Counted from the stretch's first letter, positions 43,734 through 53,558 are shown. The stretch is 64,000 nt of DNA from Emticicia aquatilis (GCF_014644295.1 NZ_BMKK01000003.1:558001-622000), one strand, 5' to 3'. Program-made: numbers and translations. Notes: generated from the letters alone by a model not told the origin.

Positions 43734-45260
43734 TCACCTCAACCGATTCATCAAAACCAATACCGCAGTATCTTTTTTAGATTCGTTGATTGCTCCACGT
43801 TTTTTCCTATCAAAATTTCCGAGTACAATATCTTCATCGCCATCGGCATCGAGGTCGGCGGCATCCATCACGAGCCAATTTCCTGCATTTACTTCTTTGA
43901 TTGAGGTTGCTGAGAAAGCAAACTTTCCCTTGTTTTCGAGGTACACAAAACCTTCTTTCGGCTGATTCATGAAGTCAGGGAAATAGGCAATCGTAGCAAT
44001 GTCTAAATCTCCATCGTTATCAAAATCACGAGCGAGAGCCTTAAAACAACCATTGATTGGATAGAAAAAGGCTTGTTTGTAGTTATTTTTGCCGTCATTC
44101 AAATACCCATAAACTCCGTGATAAGGTTTGAGTACGGGCGTGGTATAATCGGCATTATCGCCGCTGGTATAGAGAATATCCTTGTGGCCATCTTTATTTA
44201 AATCTACTAATTCAAAAAACGAAGAACCATGAACTGGCGAAAATCTTAGAATTTCTTTGGTATCAAATTGAGTCATGCCTTCGGCATTTTTTCCTTTGTT
44301 CGTAAACAGAAAAATCCCTTCTTGTGCTTGAGCAAAAAGCACCCAAATATCGGGCAAACCATCTTTGTTTACATCATCAATATAAGCCTTTATTGCTCCT
44401 GGAAATGGCCTGATTATTTGCTCTTGAAATTTATTATTTCCCAAGTTTTTGTGCCATGTCAAAGACCCATTTTTATTGCCATAGCCACAGACAAGCTGGT
44501 CGATGAGTCCATCTTTATCCAAATCAACGGCAATGCTCTGTACGGGACGAGTGAGGTTTTCGAGAAGCATTCCTGTGTTTTTGAAATTGTTTTTCCCATC
44601 AAAATCAAAGCTATGTAGTGAGCCTTTGGCTAAATCGTTTGGGTTTAAAATGCCAATATTCGTAAAATATCCAGCTCGATTTCCTGCTTTTTGAAGCGTA
44701 TTTCCAAAATCAATATCAACAATGGTTTCTTTTACTTTTTGAGCAAAAATGGTTGATGTTTTTTTATCAAAAATGCTCAACATCGAATCACTGGCAGCGT
44801 AGATTTGTTGGGTTGCACTATCAATTTTTATGTAAGTAAGCGATGGAAAGCGGCTTTGCGGAATAGCAATAGGTTTGACTGAAAATTTATCAGTAATACC
44901 CAAAATTGGTTCACGATTTTGTGCAGGAAGTTTCTCAGGAGCATTTGCTTCATAAAAAGCTACAATTTTGCTCCATTCTTCGGGCGTGATACTTGCTACA
45001 CTCTCAAACTTCCCATCAGCACCTTTCTGAATATCTGGGTACGCTTCACCATTGACAATCTGTAAACCCAATTGTTGAGCCATTACTGGCAAGACATTAT
45101 TTTTCCAAGTCGTTTTATCAAGTAAACTTGGTTCCGGGAAAAGGTGGCAAGAAGCACAATAAGTTTGAGCCAGTTTTTCGCCTTCTGATTGCTTATTGCA
45201 GCTTAGCGTGAATAATAAACCGATGAATGAAAAATAGCTTACTACCTTAAAAAACTTCAT
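43734..45260 (-). CDS. Cytochrome c plus VCBS-repeat lipoprotein
   Basis: A 508-residue lipoprotein (lipid Cys21). A c-type haem site CASCH (35-39) lies directly after it and a seven-bladed FG-GAP/VCBS propeller follows, with calcium-type loops DLDKDGLID, DVNKDGLPD, DLNKDGHKD, DFDNDGDLD and DLDADGDED. A haem fused to an integrin-like propeller suggests an electron-accepting partner for sugar dehydrogenases. It follows the GMC gene on the same strand, behind a terminator. The exact partner is unknown. Confidence 0.78.
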   Translation of the reverse strand: MKFFKVVSYFSFIGLLFTLSCNKQSEGEKLAQTYCASCHLFPEPSLLDKTTWKNNVLPVMAQQLGLQIVNGEAYPDIQKGADGKFESVASITPEEWSKIVAFYEANAPEKLPAQNREPILGITDKFSVKPIAIPQSRFPSLTYIKIDSATQQIYAASDSMLSIFDKKTSTIFAQKVKETIVDIDFGNTLQKAGNRAGYFTNIGILNPNDLAKGSLHSFDFDGKNNFKNTGMLLENLTRPVQSIAVDLDKDGLIDQLVCGYGNKNGSLTWHKNLGNNKFQEQIIRPFPGAIKAYIDDVNKDGLPDIWVLFAQAQEGIFLFTNKGKNAEGMTQFDTKEILRFSPVHGSSFFELVDLNKDGHKDILYTSGDNADYTTPVLKPYHGVYGYLNDGKNNYKQAFFYPINGCFKALARDFDNDGDLDIATIAYFPDFMNQPKEGFVYLENKGKFAFSATSIKEVNAGNWLVMDAADLDADGDEDIVLGNFDRKKRGAINESKKDTAVLVLMNRLR

Positions 45261-45324
45261 GCTCGTGGTTTTAACTTTTAAATTACTTCAAATTTAGTCT
45301 TTAACTTACTGATGTCCAAAATAA

Positions 45325-45357
45325 AAGGAAGCCTTCGCTCAAAGCGAAGGCTTCCTT
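45325..45357 (-). terminator. Terminator after the GMC oxidoreductase gene
   Basis: A perfect 15-bp stem (45325-45339 with 45343-45357) with a 3-nt loop, 19 nt after the GMC stop; on the minus strand a TTTTATTTT tract follows. Confidence 0.92.
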
Positions 45358-45376
45358 AAAATATTTGAAGAATCTA

Positions 45377-47092
45377 TTACAAATTCTTTTTCTTCAATTC
45401 TTTCACCGCAAAGTCAGCCGCACGAGCTGTGAGTGCCATGTATGTAAGTGAAGGATTTACGCAAGATGCTGATGTCATCGCCGAGCCATCAGTTACGAAA
45501 ACGTTTTTCGCTCCCCAAACTTGGTTGTTGCCATTCAAGACCGAAGTCTTAGGGTCACGTCCCATACGGGCTGTTCCCATTTCGTGAATTGCCATACCCA
45601 AATATGAGCCACGGTCATATCCTTTTACGTTTTTCACACCTGATTTTTCGAGCATTTCGATAGCGTCGTTTTGCATATCGATACGCATTTTTTTCTCATT
45701 TTCTTTCAGTTCGGCATCAAAAACTGGTAACGGAAGTCCCCACTTATCTTTTTCGGTTGGGTGTAAATATACACGGTTTTCAAAATAAGGAAGGGTTTCG
45801 CCGAAACCACCGAAGCCCATCGTCCAGTTACCTGGTTTTGTTAATTCTTCTTTGAAATCTGCTCCGAAACTTAGTTCGGCTACGTTGCGTTGCCATCCTT
45901 GGCGGCTACCACCACCTTGATAACCAAAACCACGTAAGTAATCACGTTTGTCGTTGCCGATATTGCGATAACGAGGCACGTAAATACCATTGGCACGGCG
46001 TCCGTAGTAGTATTTATCTAAGTCTCCTTCCCACTCGCCCGATGCACCTGTGCGGAAGTGGTGGTCCATCAGATTATGTCCTAATTGACCCGAATCATTA
46101 CCAAATCCATTCGGGAAACGGTCTGATTTCGAGTTGAGCATTAAGGTTGTAGAACCTAATGTACTTCCACAAACGAATATGATTTTTGCATAAAACTCAC
46201 GTACATCAAGTGTTTGTGTATCAATGATACGCACACCTGTAGCTTTTTGAGTTTTAGCATCGAATAAAATTTCTTTGGCAACCGAATCTGGACGGAGCGT
46301 TAGGCGACCAGTTTTGGCGGCAGGAGGCAATGTACAAGATTGTGTACTGAAATATGCACCAAACGGACAACCCAAGGCACATTTATTACGGTATTGACAA
46401 GCTGCACGACCAACGCCCAACTGTTCTTTACGAGCTTCCGATAAGTTGGCTACACGCCCAATGGTCATCGTGCGACCTGGGAAGTTTTTCTCAAGGCGTT
46501 TACGAACTTCTTTTTCAACACAGTACATTTCCATCGGTGGTAAAAACTCACTATCAGGCAATTGAGGTAAACCGAGTTTTTCGCCCGAAATACCAACAAA
46601 TTTCTCAACGTAAGAATACCACGGAGCAATATCTTTATAGCGAATCGGCCAGTCAACTGCAATTCCATCTTTTAAGTTTGCTTCAAAATCAATATCGCTC
46701 AAGCGATATGATTGACGCCCCCACATGATTGATTTTCCACCAACGATATTCGGTCTGAACCAGTCGAAACGTTTATCTTCTTTGTATAAAGCATCCGAAT
46801 CATTCATCCAGTACTTTTCGCTCATTTCGTTGTATGGATAATCACGAGCTAATTTCGGGTGACTTTCTTTTTGAGCAACAGTTAAACGTCCGTTGTATTG
46901 CGACTCCCACGGAGCTTTCATGGCGTTTTCGTAGCCTGTTACGTGTTCGAGTTGGCGGCCTTTTTCGAGCATCAATACTCGCATTCCTTTTTCGGTTAAT
47001 TCCTTTGCTGCCCAACCTCCCGAGATACCCGAGCCGATTACGATGGCATCGTAAGTTTGGTCTTTTATTAAATCTATATTTAAGTTTGCCAT
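45377..47092 (-). CDS. GMC-family sugar oxidoreductase (large subunit)
   Basis: A 571-residue FAD enzyme of the glucose-methanol-choline family. The dinucleotide fold GSGISGG is at 20-26, LEKGRQ closes the second strand, a cysteine-rich insert CQYRNKCALGCPFGAYF lies in the middle, and the C-terminal HEMGTARMGRDP and CVNPSLTYMALTARAA hold the catalytic His and Asn. It has no signal peptide and would be co-exported with the Tat-type small subunit encoded upstream (114-nt gap). Such pairs oxidise glycosides, often at C3, and hand electrons to cytochromes. Confidence 0.88.
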   Translation of the reverse strand: MANLNIDLIKDQTYDAIVIGSGISGGWAAKELTEKGMRVLMLEKGRQLEHVTGYENAMKAPWESQYNGRLTVAQKESHPKLARDYPYNEMSEKYWMNDSDALYKEDKRFDWFRPNIVGGKSIMWGRQSYRLSDIDFEANLKDGIAVDWPIRYKDIAPWYSYVEKFVGISGEKLGLPQLPDSEFLPPMEMYCVEKEVRKRLEKNFPGRTMTIGRVANLSEARKEQLGVGRAACQYRNKCALGCPFGAYFSTQSCTLPPAAKTGRLTLRPDSVAKEILFDAKTQKATGVRIIDTQTLDVREFYAKIIFVCGSTLGSTTLMLNSKSDRFPNGFGNDSGQLGHNLMDHHFRTGASGEWEGDLDKYYYGRRANGIYVPRYRNIGNDKRDYLRGFGYQGGGSRQGWQRNVAELSFGADFKEELTKPGNWTMGFGGFGETLPYFENRVYLHPTEKDKWGLPLPVFDAELKENEKKMRIDMQNDAIEMLEKSGVKNVKGYDRGSYLGMAIHEMGTARMGRDPKTSVLNGNNQVWGAKNVFVTDGSAMTSASCVNPSLTYMALTARAADFAVKELKKKNL

Positions 47093-47206
47093 TGTTTAAT
47101 GCTAATTAGAGTTTTTTTATTTAAGTCTAAGAATTGAGACAAAAGACATGAGATTTATTGAGTATATTAAACTCTTTTGTCTCTTGTCTGTAATCTAATT
47201 TCTCAA

Positions 47207-47737
47207 TTATAATGCCCAAGCTTTCTGACCTGGTTTGAGTGGAATACAAGCTTCGAATTTACCTGGAATTGGTAAATATTCTAAAGCTTGCGTTGCTCCG
47301 ATTTCTGAAGTGAAATAGCCAGTCACGGTTAAGCCTTTCATCGTCAAGAAGAAAGCTTTATTATCAACCGTACTTTGTTTAACCATTTCGTTTTTCTGAG
47401 CAACATCAAGTGCCGCAAACCCTTTGCCGAACTTCGCTTGGCTATCGGCATCAAGTTTTGCTAAACCAGCATAAAATTTCTCTTGCTCTGGTTTTTCGTA
47501 ACAATCACGCATAACACGTACAATAAACTTCTCAACACCTGCGGCTTTTGCTCCTGGAGTACCAGTTGTTGGAATAATAATATCGGCTACTTCGGCCAAT
47601 AAAGCTGATTGGTCGGCTGTTACAGCAACACTTTCGCCAGTGTTGAGAACCTTTCCCATAGCACCTGCCATTAATGGTGCAGAAAGTACACCCCCGAGTA
47701 GGAGAGTGGCTCTTTGTATGGCTTCTCTACGATTCAT
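47207..47737 (-). CDS. Gluconate 2-dehydrogenase subunit 3-family protein
   Basis: A 176-residue protein with a Tat leader (MNRREAIQRATLLLGGVLSA). The body matches the small-subunit family that accompanies GMC oxidases: LLAEVADIIIPTTGTPGAKA, FIVRVMRDCYEKPEQEKFY, LDADSQAKFGKGF and FFLTMKGLTVTGYFTSEIG. Such subunits carry the catalytic subunit across the membrane. It comes first in the likely operon with the GMC gene. Confidence 0.88.
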   Translation of the reverse strand: MNRREAIQRATLLLGGVLSAPLMAGAMGKVLNTGESVAVTADQSALLAEVADIIIPTTGTPGAKAAGVEKFIVRVMRDCYEKPEQEKFYAGLAKLDADSQAKFGKGFAALDVAQKNEMVKQSTVDNKAFFLTMKGLTVTGYFTSEIGATQALEYLPIPGKFEACIPLKPGQKAWAL

Positions 47738-47848
47738 ATATATAAGTTTTGATTGAGTAAATGTTGTAATATTTAAATGTTTTGTTTCAAAAAATGTTTG
47801 AATAAGGTGAAGTTTTTTGTGCTTTTATTTCATCAATGCTGGTTGATG

Positions 47849-48727
47849 TTATCGATGAAAACTTTCTCCGACAAACTTCAGTACTTCGGGCAAAGCGGTA
47901 CGCCAGTATGACCAAGTATGGCCGCCATCACGCACCCTAAATTCGTGCGGAATCTTCTTGTCAATCATCATGGCATGAAGTGCCATATTTCCTTTTATCA
48001 GGAAATCGTCGTCACCACAATCAATGTAGAATTTTACTTTTTTCAAATCATCTGCATTGGCTGTTTCTACGATTTTTATAGGAGCATTTTTGTAATAATG
48101 GTCGGTTAGACGTTCTTTCCCTTTTAAGTCTTTTCCATACAAATCACCAAAGACCGAGTTCCATCGTGCATTGTCCATCGTGCCAGTTGCAATTTCATCA
48201 TCAGTCCAAACGGCAGCACTTAGTGGAGCGGCTGCTACAAACATATCGGGGTGTTTGGTTGCGTAAAGGAGCGTTCCGAGTCCGCCCATCGAAAGGCCAG
48301 CTACGGCTCTAAACTCTTTCTTTGCACGAATTCTGTAATTTGATTCGATGTAAGGAATAAATTCTTTGATGAAAAAATCTTCAAATTTTGTTTTGCCATC
48401 GAAGGTATTCATATACCACGTTACGCCAGCATCGGGCATTACGATAATCATCGGTGGAGCTTCACCACTATTGATGGTACGGTCGGCAATTTCGGGAGTT
48501 TGACCAAATTGAGTCCAGCCTGTTTCGTCGTCGGTGTAGCCGTGAAGTAGGTAAAGAACTGGATATTGACGGTTTGTTTTGTCGTAGTCGGCAGGGAGAT
48601 AAATGCTGTATTCAACATCTTTGCCGAGAGTACTGCTTTTAATTTTTAGGCTTTCTTTGATAGTTCCTTGTTGGGCGTAAGTAGCGAACGAGCCTATCAT
48701 TAATAATAGCCAAAGTAAACGTTTCAT
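47849..48727 (-). CDS. Secreted esterase D / feruloyl-esterase-like hydrolase
   Basis: A 292-residue alpha/beta hydrolase with signal MKRLLWLLLMIGSFATYAQ. The nucleophile is Ser146 in GLSMGG; the oxyanion strand is LYLLHGYTDDETG, and the acid and base are likely Asp in DCGDDDFLIKG and His in DGGHTWSYW. Close relatives are the esterase domains of xylanase multienzymes and carbohydrate esterases of families 1 and 10. It probably removes acyl groups from polysaccharides. It lies in a run of hydrolase genes on one strand. Confidence 0.85.
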   Translation of the reverse strand: MKRLLWLLLMIGSFATYAQQGTIKESLKIKSSTLGKDVEYSIYLPADYDKTNRQYPVLYLLHGYTDDETGWTQFGQTPEIADRTINSGEAPPMIIVMPDAGVTWYMNTFDGKTKFEDFFIKEFIPYIESNYRIRAKKEFRAVAGLSMGGLGTLLYATKHPDMFVAAAPLSAAVWTDDEIATGTMDNARWNSVFGDLYGKDLKGKERLTDHYYKNAPIKIVETANADDLKKVKFYIDCGDDDFLIKGNMALHAMMIDKKIPHEFRVRDGGHTWSYWRTALPEVLKFVGESFHR

Positions 48728-48830
48728 TGTGTCGTAGTATAAGGTTGAATAAAAGTCAAATATAGTAGATTTCTTGTCAGATTTTATAAATAAAATGAGA
48801 ATAAATCTACTATATTTTAAATTATTTAGA

Positions 48831-48942
48831 TAACCACAATAGACACAATGGGTTTCACAATAGACACAAAGCCATGACGATATAAATCTTGTGTCTATTT
48901 CGGACCGCCGATGCGGAGCCTCTATCGTGCCTATTGTGGTTA
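48831..48942. repeat. Intergenic inverted repeat between two esterase genes
   Basis: TAACCACAATAGACAC (48831-48846) pairs with 48927-48942 (one mismatch), and an inner AATAGACACAA (48859-48869) pairs perfectly with 48889-48899. Left of the repeat is only AT-rich sequence up to the 48727 start. The repeat may also terminate the carboxylesterase transcript that stops at 48951. Confidence 0.7.
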
Positions 48943-48950
48943 AAAAACTT

Positions 48951-50606
48951 TTAACTCAAAGTTTTTCTTGCTTCACGGTCAGGGTCATTTTTTACGATAC
49001 ATTCATCATTGAGAATCATGGTCTCGCCATTGGTAGAAGTATATTTTGGCCAATTTGGCAAACCCCCACCGTTTGGATTTCCTGTTCTGGCAAAATTCAC
49101 AAAAGATTTTGCCATTTTTTCTGAAAGTCTTCTTGGCCTTGCTCCTCCGCCCGTGTGCGTAAGCATGAGGTCGGTGTTATAAAACCAAAAGCAAATATCA
49201 TCGCAGTGGAAAGCTCGCATACGACCATCGAAAAGGGGAGGCTGAAAACCAAACCATGCCAAATAAACAGGAGCTTTTTGTTTGGCTTTTGCGTCAGCTG
49301 CAGCAATGGCACCTTTACGATTACTCATTATCATCGACCAAATTTCTACTGGTTTTTTATCGGGGAAAACCTTGGCGTAACTATCTACAATTTCGCCAGT
49401 TTTTTCGCCAAAACGAGATTTGAGCTTTTCCTTCACATCATTGAGTGCAATGTTTTCGAGTGCAGAATCAACTCTACTTGGCGATTGCTCATTGAATGTT
49501 GTACAGATAATCATTGGTACATCAGCCGAAAAATGCGAGTTGCTTGCATAAAATGTGCCTTCGTCTAAGAAACGCCCATCGGCAACGGGTGCAAAACCAC
49601 CACGAGTAAGATTCATGCGTTTGGCTTCATCGGCCATTTTAGCCGTAGCACGGTTGGCAATATCAATATATTCTCTCCACGGAATTTGCTGTAACTTACC
49701 TATTTCATTCGGTTCTAAACCTGCTTCTTTCAACACCATTTCACCCAGTTTTTCAGAATATTCTTTTGATAAACCGTTGAGCGATGAACCACTAAGAGCC
49801 ACTGCTTTGTGGAATAAACCCTTGGCTGATGGCATGGCAGTAAGTGAACAAACTTTTGCACCACCACCTGATTGACCGATGATGGTTACATTACCAGCAT
49901 CGCCACCGAAATTAACAATATTATCACGAACCCACTCTAAAGCCGCTACAATATCAAGCATACCTACATTGCCCGAAGCCGCTAATTTATCACCACCTGC
50001 TTTGGCTAAGTTTGTAAAACCTAATGCTCCTAAACGATGGTTGAGCGAACAAAAGACCACATCACCAAATCGGCTAAGGTTTTCGCCATGATACCCATCT
50101 TGTTCGATTCCATTGCCGTTTACAAATCCGCCACCATGTAGCCAAACAATTACGGGACGTTTTTTCGAGTCGAGGGCGGGAGTCCAGACGTTGATTCTCA
50201 AACAATCTTCACTTACATCATCATAATTCCAGTGGTCAACAAACGAAGCATATTCGTTAGCGTAGCGTTTTTCCATGATTTGTGGAGCAGAATTTCCCCA
50301 CCAAACTGCTGGTTTTATATCTGTCCAAGAAGCTGGTTTTTTGGGAGGCATAAAACGGTTTTCGCCCGAAGTATCAGCCCCGTAAGGAATTCCCAAAAAT
50401 GTATGGATTCCTCGCAAAATATAACCTCTTACTTTGCCATATTGTGTGTTGGCAACTGCAATATTATCACCAACAAAAAGCACTTGTTCGTCTTCTTTTT
50501 CTTTAGGTTTAAAACCCTTAGCCTCAGAAGTAAGCGTAGAACCAAGTCCAAGTCCAGCCGTACTTAAACCTAATTTTTGAATGAAATTTCGGCGATTTGA
50601 TTTCAT
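48951..50606 (-). CDS. Exported type-B carboxylesterase
   Basis: A 551-residue enzyme with a Tat-like leader (MKSNRRNFIQKLGLSTAGLG). Carboxylesterase marks: LGIPYGADTSGENRF, EDCLRINVWTPALDS, oxyanion motif HGGG (157-160) and nucleophile Ser246 in IIGQSGGGAKV; the catalytic His probably lies in RAFHCDDICFWF. It hydrolyses esters, perhaps of sugars or aromatics, in the periplasm. The neighbours are sugar-oxidation and isomerase genes. Confidence 0.86.
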   Translation of the reverse strand: MKSNRRNFIQKLGLSTAGLGLGSTLTSEAKGFKPKEKEDEQVLFVGDNIAVANTQYGKVRGYILRGIHTFLGIPYGADTSGENRFMPPKKPASWTDIKPAVWWGNSAPQIMEKRYANEYASFVDHWNYDDVSEDCLRINVWTPALDSKKRPVIVWLHGGGFVNGNGIEQDGYHGENLSRFGDVVFCSLNHRLGALGFTNLAKAGGDKLAASGNVGMLDIVAALEWVRDNIVNFGGDAGNVTIIGQSGGGAKVCSLTAMPSAKGLFHKAVALSGSSLNGLSKEYSEKLGEMVLKEAGLEPNEIGKLQQIPWREYIDIANRATAKMADEAKRMNLTRGGFAPVADGRFLDEGTFYASNSHFSADVPMIICTTFNEQSPSRVDSALENIALNDVKEKLKSRFGEKTGEIVDSYAKVFPDKKPVEIWSMIMSNRKGAIAAADAKAKQKAPVYLAWFGFQPPLFDGRMRAFHCDDICFWFYNTDLMLTHTGGGARPRRLSEKMAKSFVNFARTGNPNGGGLPNWPKYTSTNGETMILNDECIVKNDPDREARKTLS

Positions 50607-50641
50607 TTTGATAATTTTTATAGGGTGAATAGATGGTTTTT

Positions 50642-50723
50642 ACTCCACGGTCGATGGTCAACAGTCCACAGTATGGGATACATTAGTTTCTTCCTATGGA
50701 CTATTGACTATCTACCGTGGACT
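50642..50723. repeat. Intergenic inverted repeat, family A copy 2
   Basis: A 32-bp arm (50642-50673) pairs with 50692-50723 at 26 of 32 positions. The right-arm sequence AGTCCACGG...ATAGTCAATAGTCC closely matches copy 1 at 27093-27181, so the two loci carry the same element. It fills the gap between two genes. Confidence 0.85.
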
Positions 50724-50727
50724 TATC

Positions 50728-51657
50728 TTAAGCTACAATTTTCTTCAAATTATTGAAGCTGGTTGTAAGGTTATCTACTGGTGATGGAGCTCCGTCTTGT
50801 TCGACAAAGAAATGTTTTACACCCGCAGTTTTGGCAGCTGCAAAAATTGGCTTAAAGTCGATGTAACCTGTGCCAACTTCCACTGGTTTTTGGGTTTCTT
50901 TGTTTAAATCTTTTACGTGGAAAAGTGGGAAACGACCAGGGTGTTTTTGGAATAATTCTGGGATATTTACACCTGCTTTGGTTGCCCAAGCAAGGTCAAG
51001 CTCAAATTTGAGTAAATCAGGGCTTATTTGTGAGGCCATCATATCAAATGGACGTTGTCCTTCAATCGTTTCAAACTCGGCCGTGTGATTATGAAAAACA
51101 AAAGTTAGACCTGCTTTTTTTGCAGCTTCACCTGCTTTTTGAAGGATTTCGAGCGAAAGTTTTATCTCCTCCATTTTATTGACAGGAATACTGGCACAAA
51201 CTAAATATTTTGCTCCACCTTCGGCAACTTCATCAACAATTTCTTGCGTATTATTCAGTAAGTTTTTCATAGGAGGCATGGCTGGGCGAGTAGGTGCTGG
51301 AGCAGCTCCGTCGGCGGCAGGACGTGGAGCTGGACGGTTAAATGGAGCTCCACTTACGTGGTGGGCTTGCCACGACATTCCTAAATCAGATACCAGTTTG
51401 GCAAATTCTTTGGGTTTCATGCCATAAAAACCACCTTTCATACTAAATGCTGATTCGATTTCTTTATAGCCGATTCCTGCAATTTGTTTTAAAGTTCCTT
51501 CCACATCCTTGTCAATAACCGACATCGTTGTAAAGAGTTGAACACCAAAGTTTTTTACTTTTTTAGGGTCAATAAAAGCATCGGCCAAGTTTGGTAACAT
51601 CAAACCACCGAGTGCCAAAGCACCTGTATTTTTAAGAAAGTCTCTTCTGTTTTGCAT
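50728..51657 (-). CDS. Exported sugar phosphate isomerase/epimerase-like TIM barrel
   Basis: A 309-residue AP-endonuclease-2-like barrel with a Tat leader (QNRRDFLKNTGALALGGLML). Metal-binding region: FVFHNHTAEFE, LKFELDLAWATKAG, LFHVKDLNKE and HFFVEQDGAPS. A proline/alanine-rich insertion (about 105-125) sits after the third strand and resembles those of the 41840 and 53584 products. It probably acts on oxidised or keto sugars made by the neighbouring oxidases. Confidence 0.82.
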   Translation of the reverse strand: MQNRRDFLKNTGALALGGLMLPNLADAFIDPKKVKNFGVQLFTTMSVIDKDVEGTLKQIAGIGYKEIESAFSMKGGFYGMKPKEFAKLVSDLGMSWQAHHVSGAPFNRPAPRPAADGAAPAPTRPAMPPMKNLLNNTQEIVDEVAEGGAKYLVCASIPVNKMEEIKLSLEILQKAGEAAKKAGLTFVFHNHTAEFETIEGQRPFDMMASQISPDLLKFELDLAWATKAGVNIPELFQKHPGRFPLFHVKDLNKETQKPVEVGTGYIDFKPIFAAAKTAGVKHFFVEQDGAPSPVDNLTTSFNNLKKIVA

Positions 51658-51716
51658 TGTAGTTAGTAATTATTGAATATGAATATCTGATTTGTTTCAT
51701 TAAAGCTTTGAGCCTA

Positions 51717-53399
51717 CTACTTTGTGTATATTACTCCCGATGCTTTCATTTTTTCAGCTTCTTGACTTGGAAGTTTCCAGTTATTATCGAATCTTCCGCC
51801 CGAAATAATATTTGAATTATTGCCTTTGAAAAGCACAAAATCTTGGAATCTACCTAAGGCATTCATGGCTGCGGGAGACCCTTGACGAGTTGGAGCTCCG
51901 TTGGTCATTTCTGGAACCGTCCACCACGGTAAACCCGAATTAACCAAAACGTAATGGTTGCCTACTGGGAAGGTGTATGACAAACCATAATCAGTAGCCG
52001 AAGCATTGAGATGGATAGGGAGTTTATTAGCAAATTTTTCGATTAGGGTATTGGTTTCTTTAGTACCAAATAAAATCAAATTCGATGATTCGATGTCGCT
52101 TGGGCGAATCTCTTTATCGCTTAATGTTCTTGGAAAAACCATCACTCTACCTAAGAAATCTCCACGATAAACTGACCATTCTGCAGCTTTTTGTGCATCG
52201 GCACGGCGTTTGGCCAATTCATCTGCCGAAGGATTTCCTGCTGTTCCGTAAACATAAATATGGCGGTCGGCAATAGCTTCTGTCATCGGGCCTTCTGCAC
52301 CTACTTTTTTAGAGATTTCGGCTGGCGAATAGTTGCCTTCAGCCCAACTTCCTGTGTTTTTTGAAAAAGTAAGGCTGCTGCTATTTTGAGCCGTAATGGC
52401 TTTACCATCTATGATAACTTCTACTGGACTTCCCTTTTTGTATTTTGGGTGGTTTTCAAGATTTAGCGTGAATGTGTTTAGCTCCGAAGTTGCGATTTCG
52501 ATACGATTTTTATCAGTGAATTTCGCATCAATTGAAGCGGTTTTTCCTACCGTAAATTCATTAAAAGTTACCCAATAAGCTTTATTATGCTTATACTGGC
52601 TTGCTGCAAAACGAACTCTTTCGGGGTAAGGATTTCGCTTGAATTTAGAGAACCACTCAAATATAAATTCATCTTTATAGGCATTTTCCCAGCTATTATG
52701 TTGCACACCTGGATACTCGGTATATTCTACTTGAGTGCCTACCTCTTTAAAACGCTGTACCCATTTGCGAGTTGAATCAACTTTTACGGCAGGGTCTTTA
52801 TCCCCTTGAAAGAAATACATAGGAAAATTAAGTGCATTTGGCACTAATTCGAGTGTACCAGCGGGTGGGGCAGGGCAAACGGGTGCGATAGCTGCCCATA
52901 TATCAGGGTGACTTAGGCCAATCCACATCGTTCCGCCGCCGCCCATCGAAAGGCCAGTCAGATAAGTGCGATTTTCATCAATCGAAAAACGTTTTTTAGC
53001 ATCAGCTATCATATCCATCACGTCTTTTTCGACGACTCCTTGATAACCCATAGTTCCACGAGCAAACGATGAAATGACAATATAGTTTACGTCTTTCCAC
53101 TCCGGGAAATAGCGACTTGCTTCTACATCAGACTCACCTTCGGCATTGCTTTTTCCAAAAACTCTACGCAAAGAAAGACGGTGATTTGAACCCGCACCGT
53201 GCAGCATTACTACTAAAGGATATTTCTTCTTAGGGTTGTAATTTTTCGGAATATAAAGCCCATAAGGTTGTTCGGTGTCATCTACATCCGAATGAAAAGT
53301 AAGCACTTGTGGGCCTGCGGGTAATTTTTGAGCCAACGACGAAAGGAGTGTCGCAGAACTAAGAAGTAGCGTTAAGCCAATTTTCTTGATAGTATTCAT
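51717..53399 (-). CDS. Secreted prolyl-oligopeptidase/depolymerase-like esterase
   Basis: A 560-residue protein with signal MNTIKKIGLTLLLSSATLLS and an alpha/beta hydrolase domain of about 260 residues. Nucleophile Ser151 lies in YLTGLSMGGGG; VVMLHGAGSNH gives the oxyanion and YPGVQHNSWENAY the catalytic His. A second, beta-rich domain of about 280 residues follows and I do not recognise it. The hydrolase part resembles PHB depolymerase and dienelactone-hydrolase-like esterases, so it may act on polymers or acylated sugars. It lies between the isomerase and PQQ-type genes. Confidence 0.8.
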   Translation of the reverse strand: MNTIKKIGLTLLLSSATLLSSLAQKLPAGPQVLTFHSDVDDTEQPYGLYIPKNYNPKKKYPLVVMLHGAGSNHRLSLRRVFGKSNAEGESDVEASRYFPEWKDVNYIVISSFARGTMGYQGVVEKDVMDMIADAKKRFSIDENRTYLTGLSMGGGGTMWIGLSHPDIWAAIAPVCPAPPAGTLELVPNALNFPMYFFQGDKDPAVKVDSTRKWVQRFKEVGTQVEYTEYPGVQHNSWENAYKDEFIFEWFSKFKRNPYPERVRFAASQYKHNKAYWVTFNEFTVGKTASIDAKFTDKNRIEIATSELNTFTLNLENHPKYKKGSPVEVIIDGKAITAQNSSSLTFSKNTGSWAEGNYSPAEISKKVGAEGPMTEAIADRHIYVYGTAGNPSADELAKRRADAQKAAEWSVYRGDFLGRVMVFPRTLSDKEIRPSDIESSNLILFGTKETNTLIEKFANKLPIHLNASATDYGLSYTFPVGNHYVLVNSGLPWWTVPEMTNGAPTRQGSPAAMNALGRFQDFVLFKGNNSNIISGGRFDNNWKLPSQEAEKMKASGVIYTK

Positions 53400-53530
53400 A
53401 GTTTTGAGGTTAAAGAGTCTTAGCTTGTAAGAATAATGACTACGAAAAAAACAACTGTCATTTTATTCGTAGCCATTCGTGTAAGGATAGGGAAGAAGGG
53501 TTTATTTTTGTCGTAATCTCTTCAAAAATT

Positions 53531-53558
53531 GAGAATTGGGTTTTTACACCCAATTCTC
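53531..53558 (-). terminator. Terminator after the multi-domain PQQ-type gene
   Basis: An 11-bp stem GAGAATTGGGT/ACCCAATTCTC (53531-53541 with 53548-53558) with a 6-nt loop, followed on the minus strand by AATTTTTG. It lies 26 nt after the stop of the 53584 gene. Confidence 0.85.

Noticed and set aside
46354-46728. A 124-codon open frame on the plus strand
   Set aside because: It lies opposite the conserved middle of the GMC oxidoreductase gene and has no recognisable feature.
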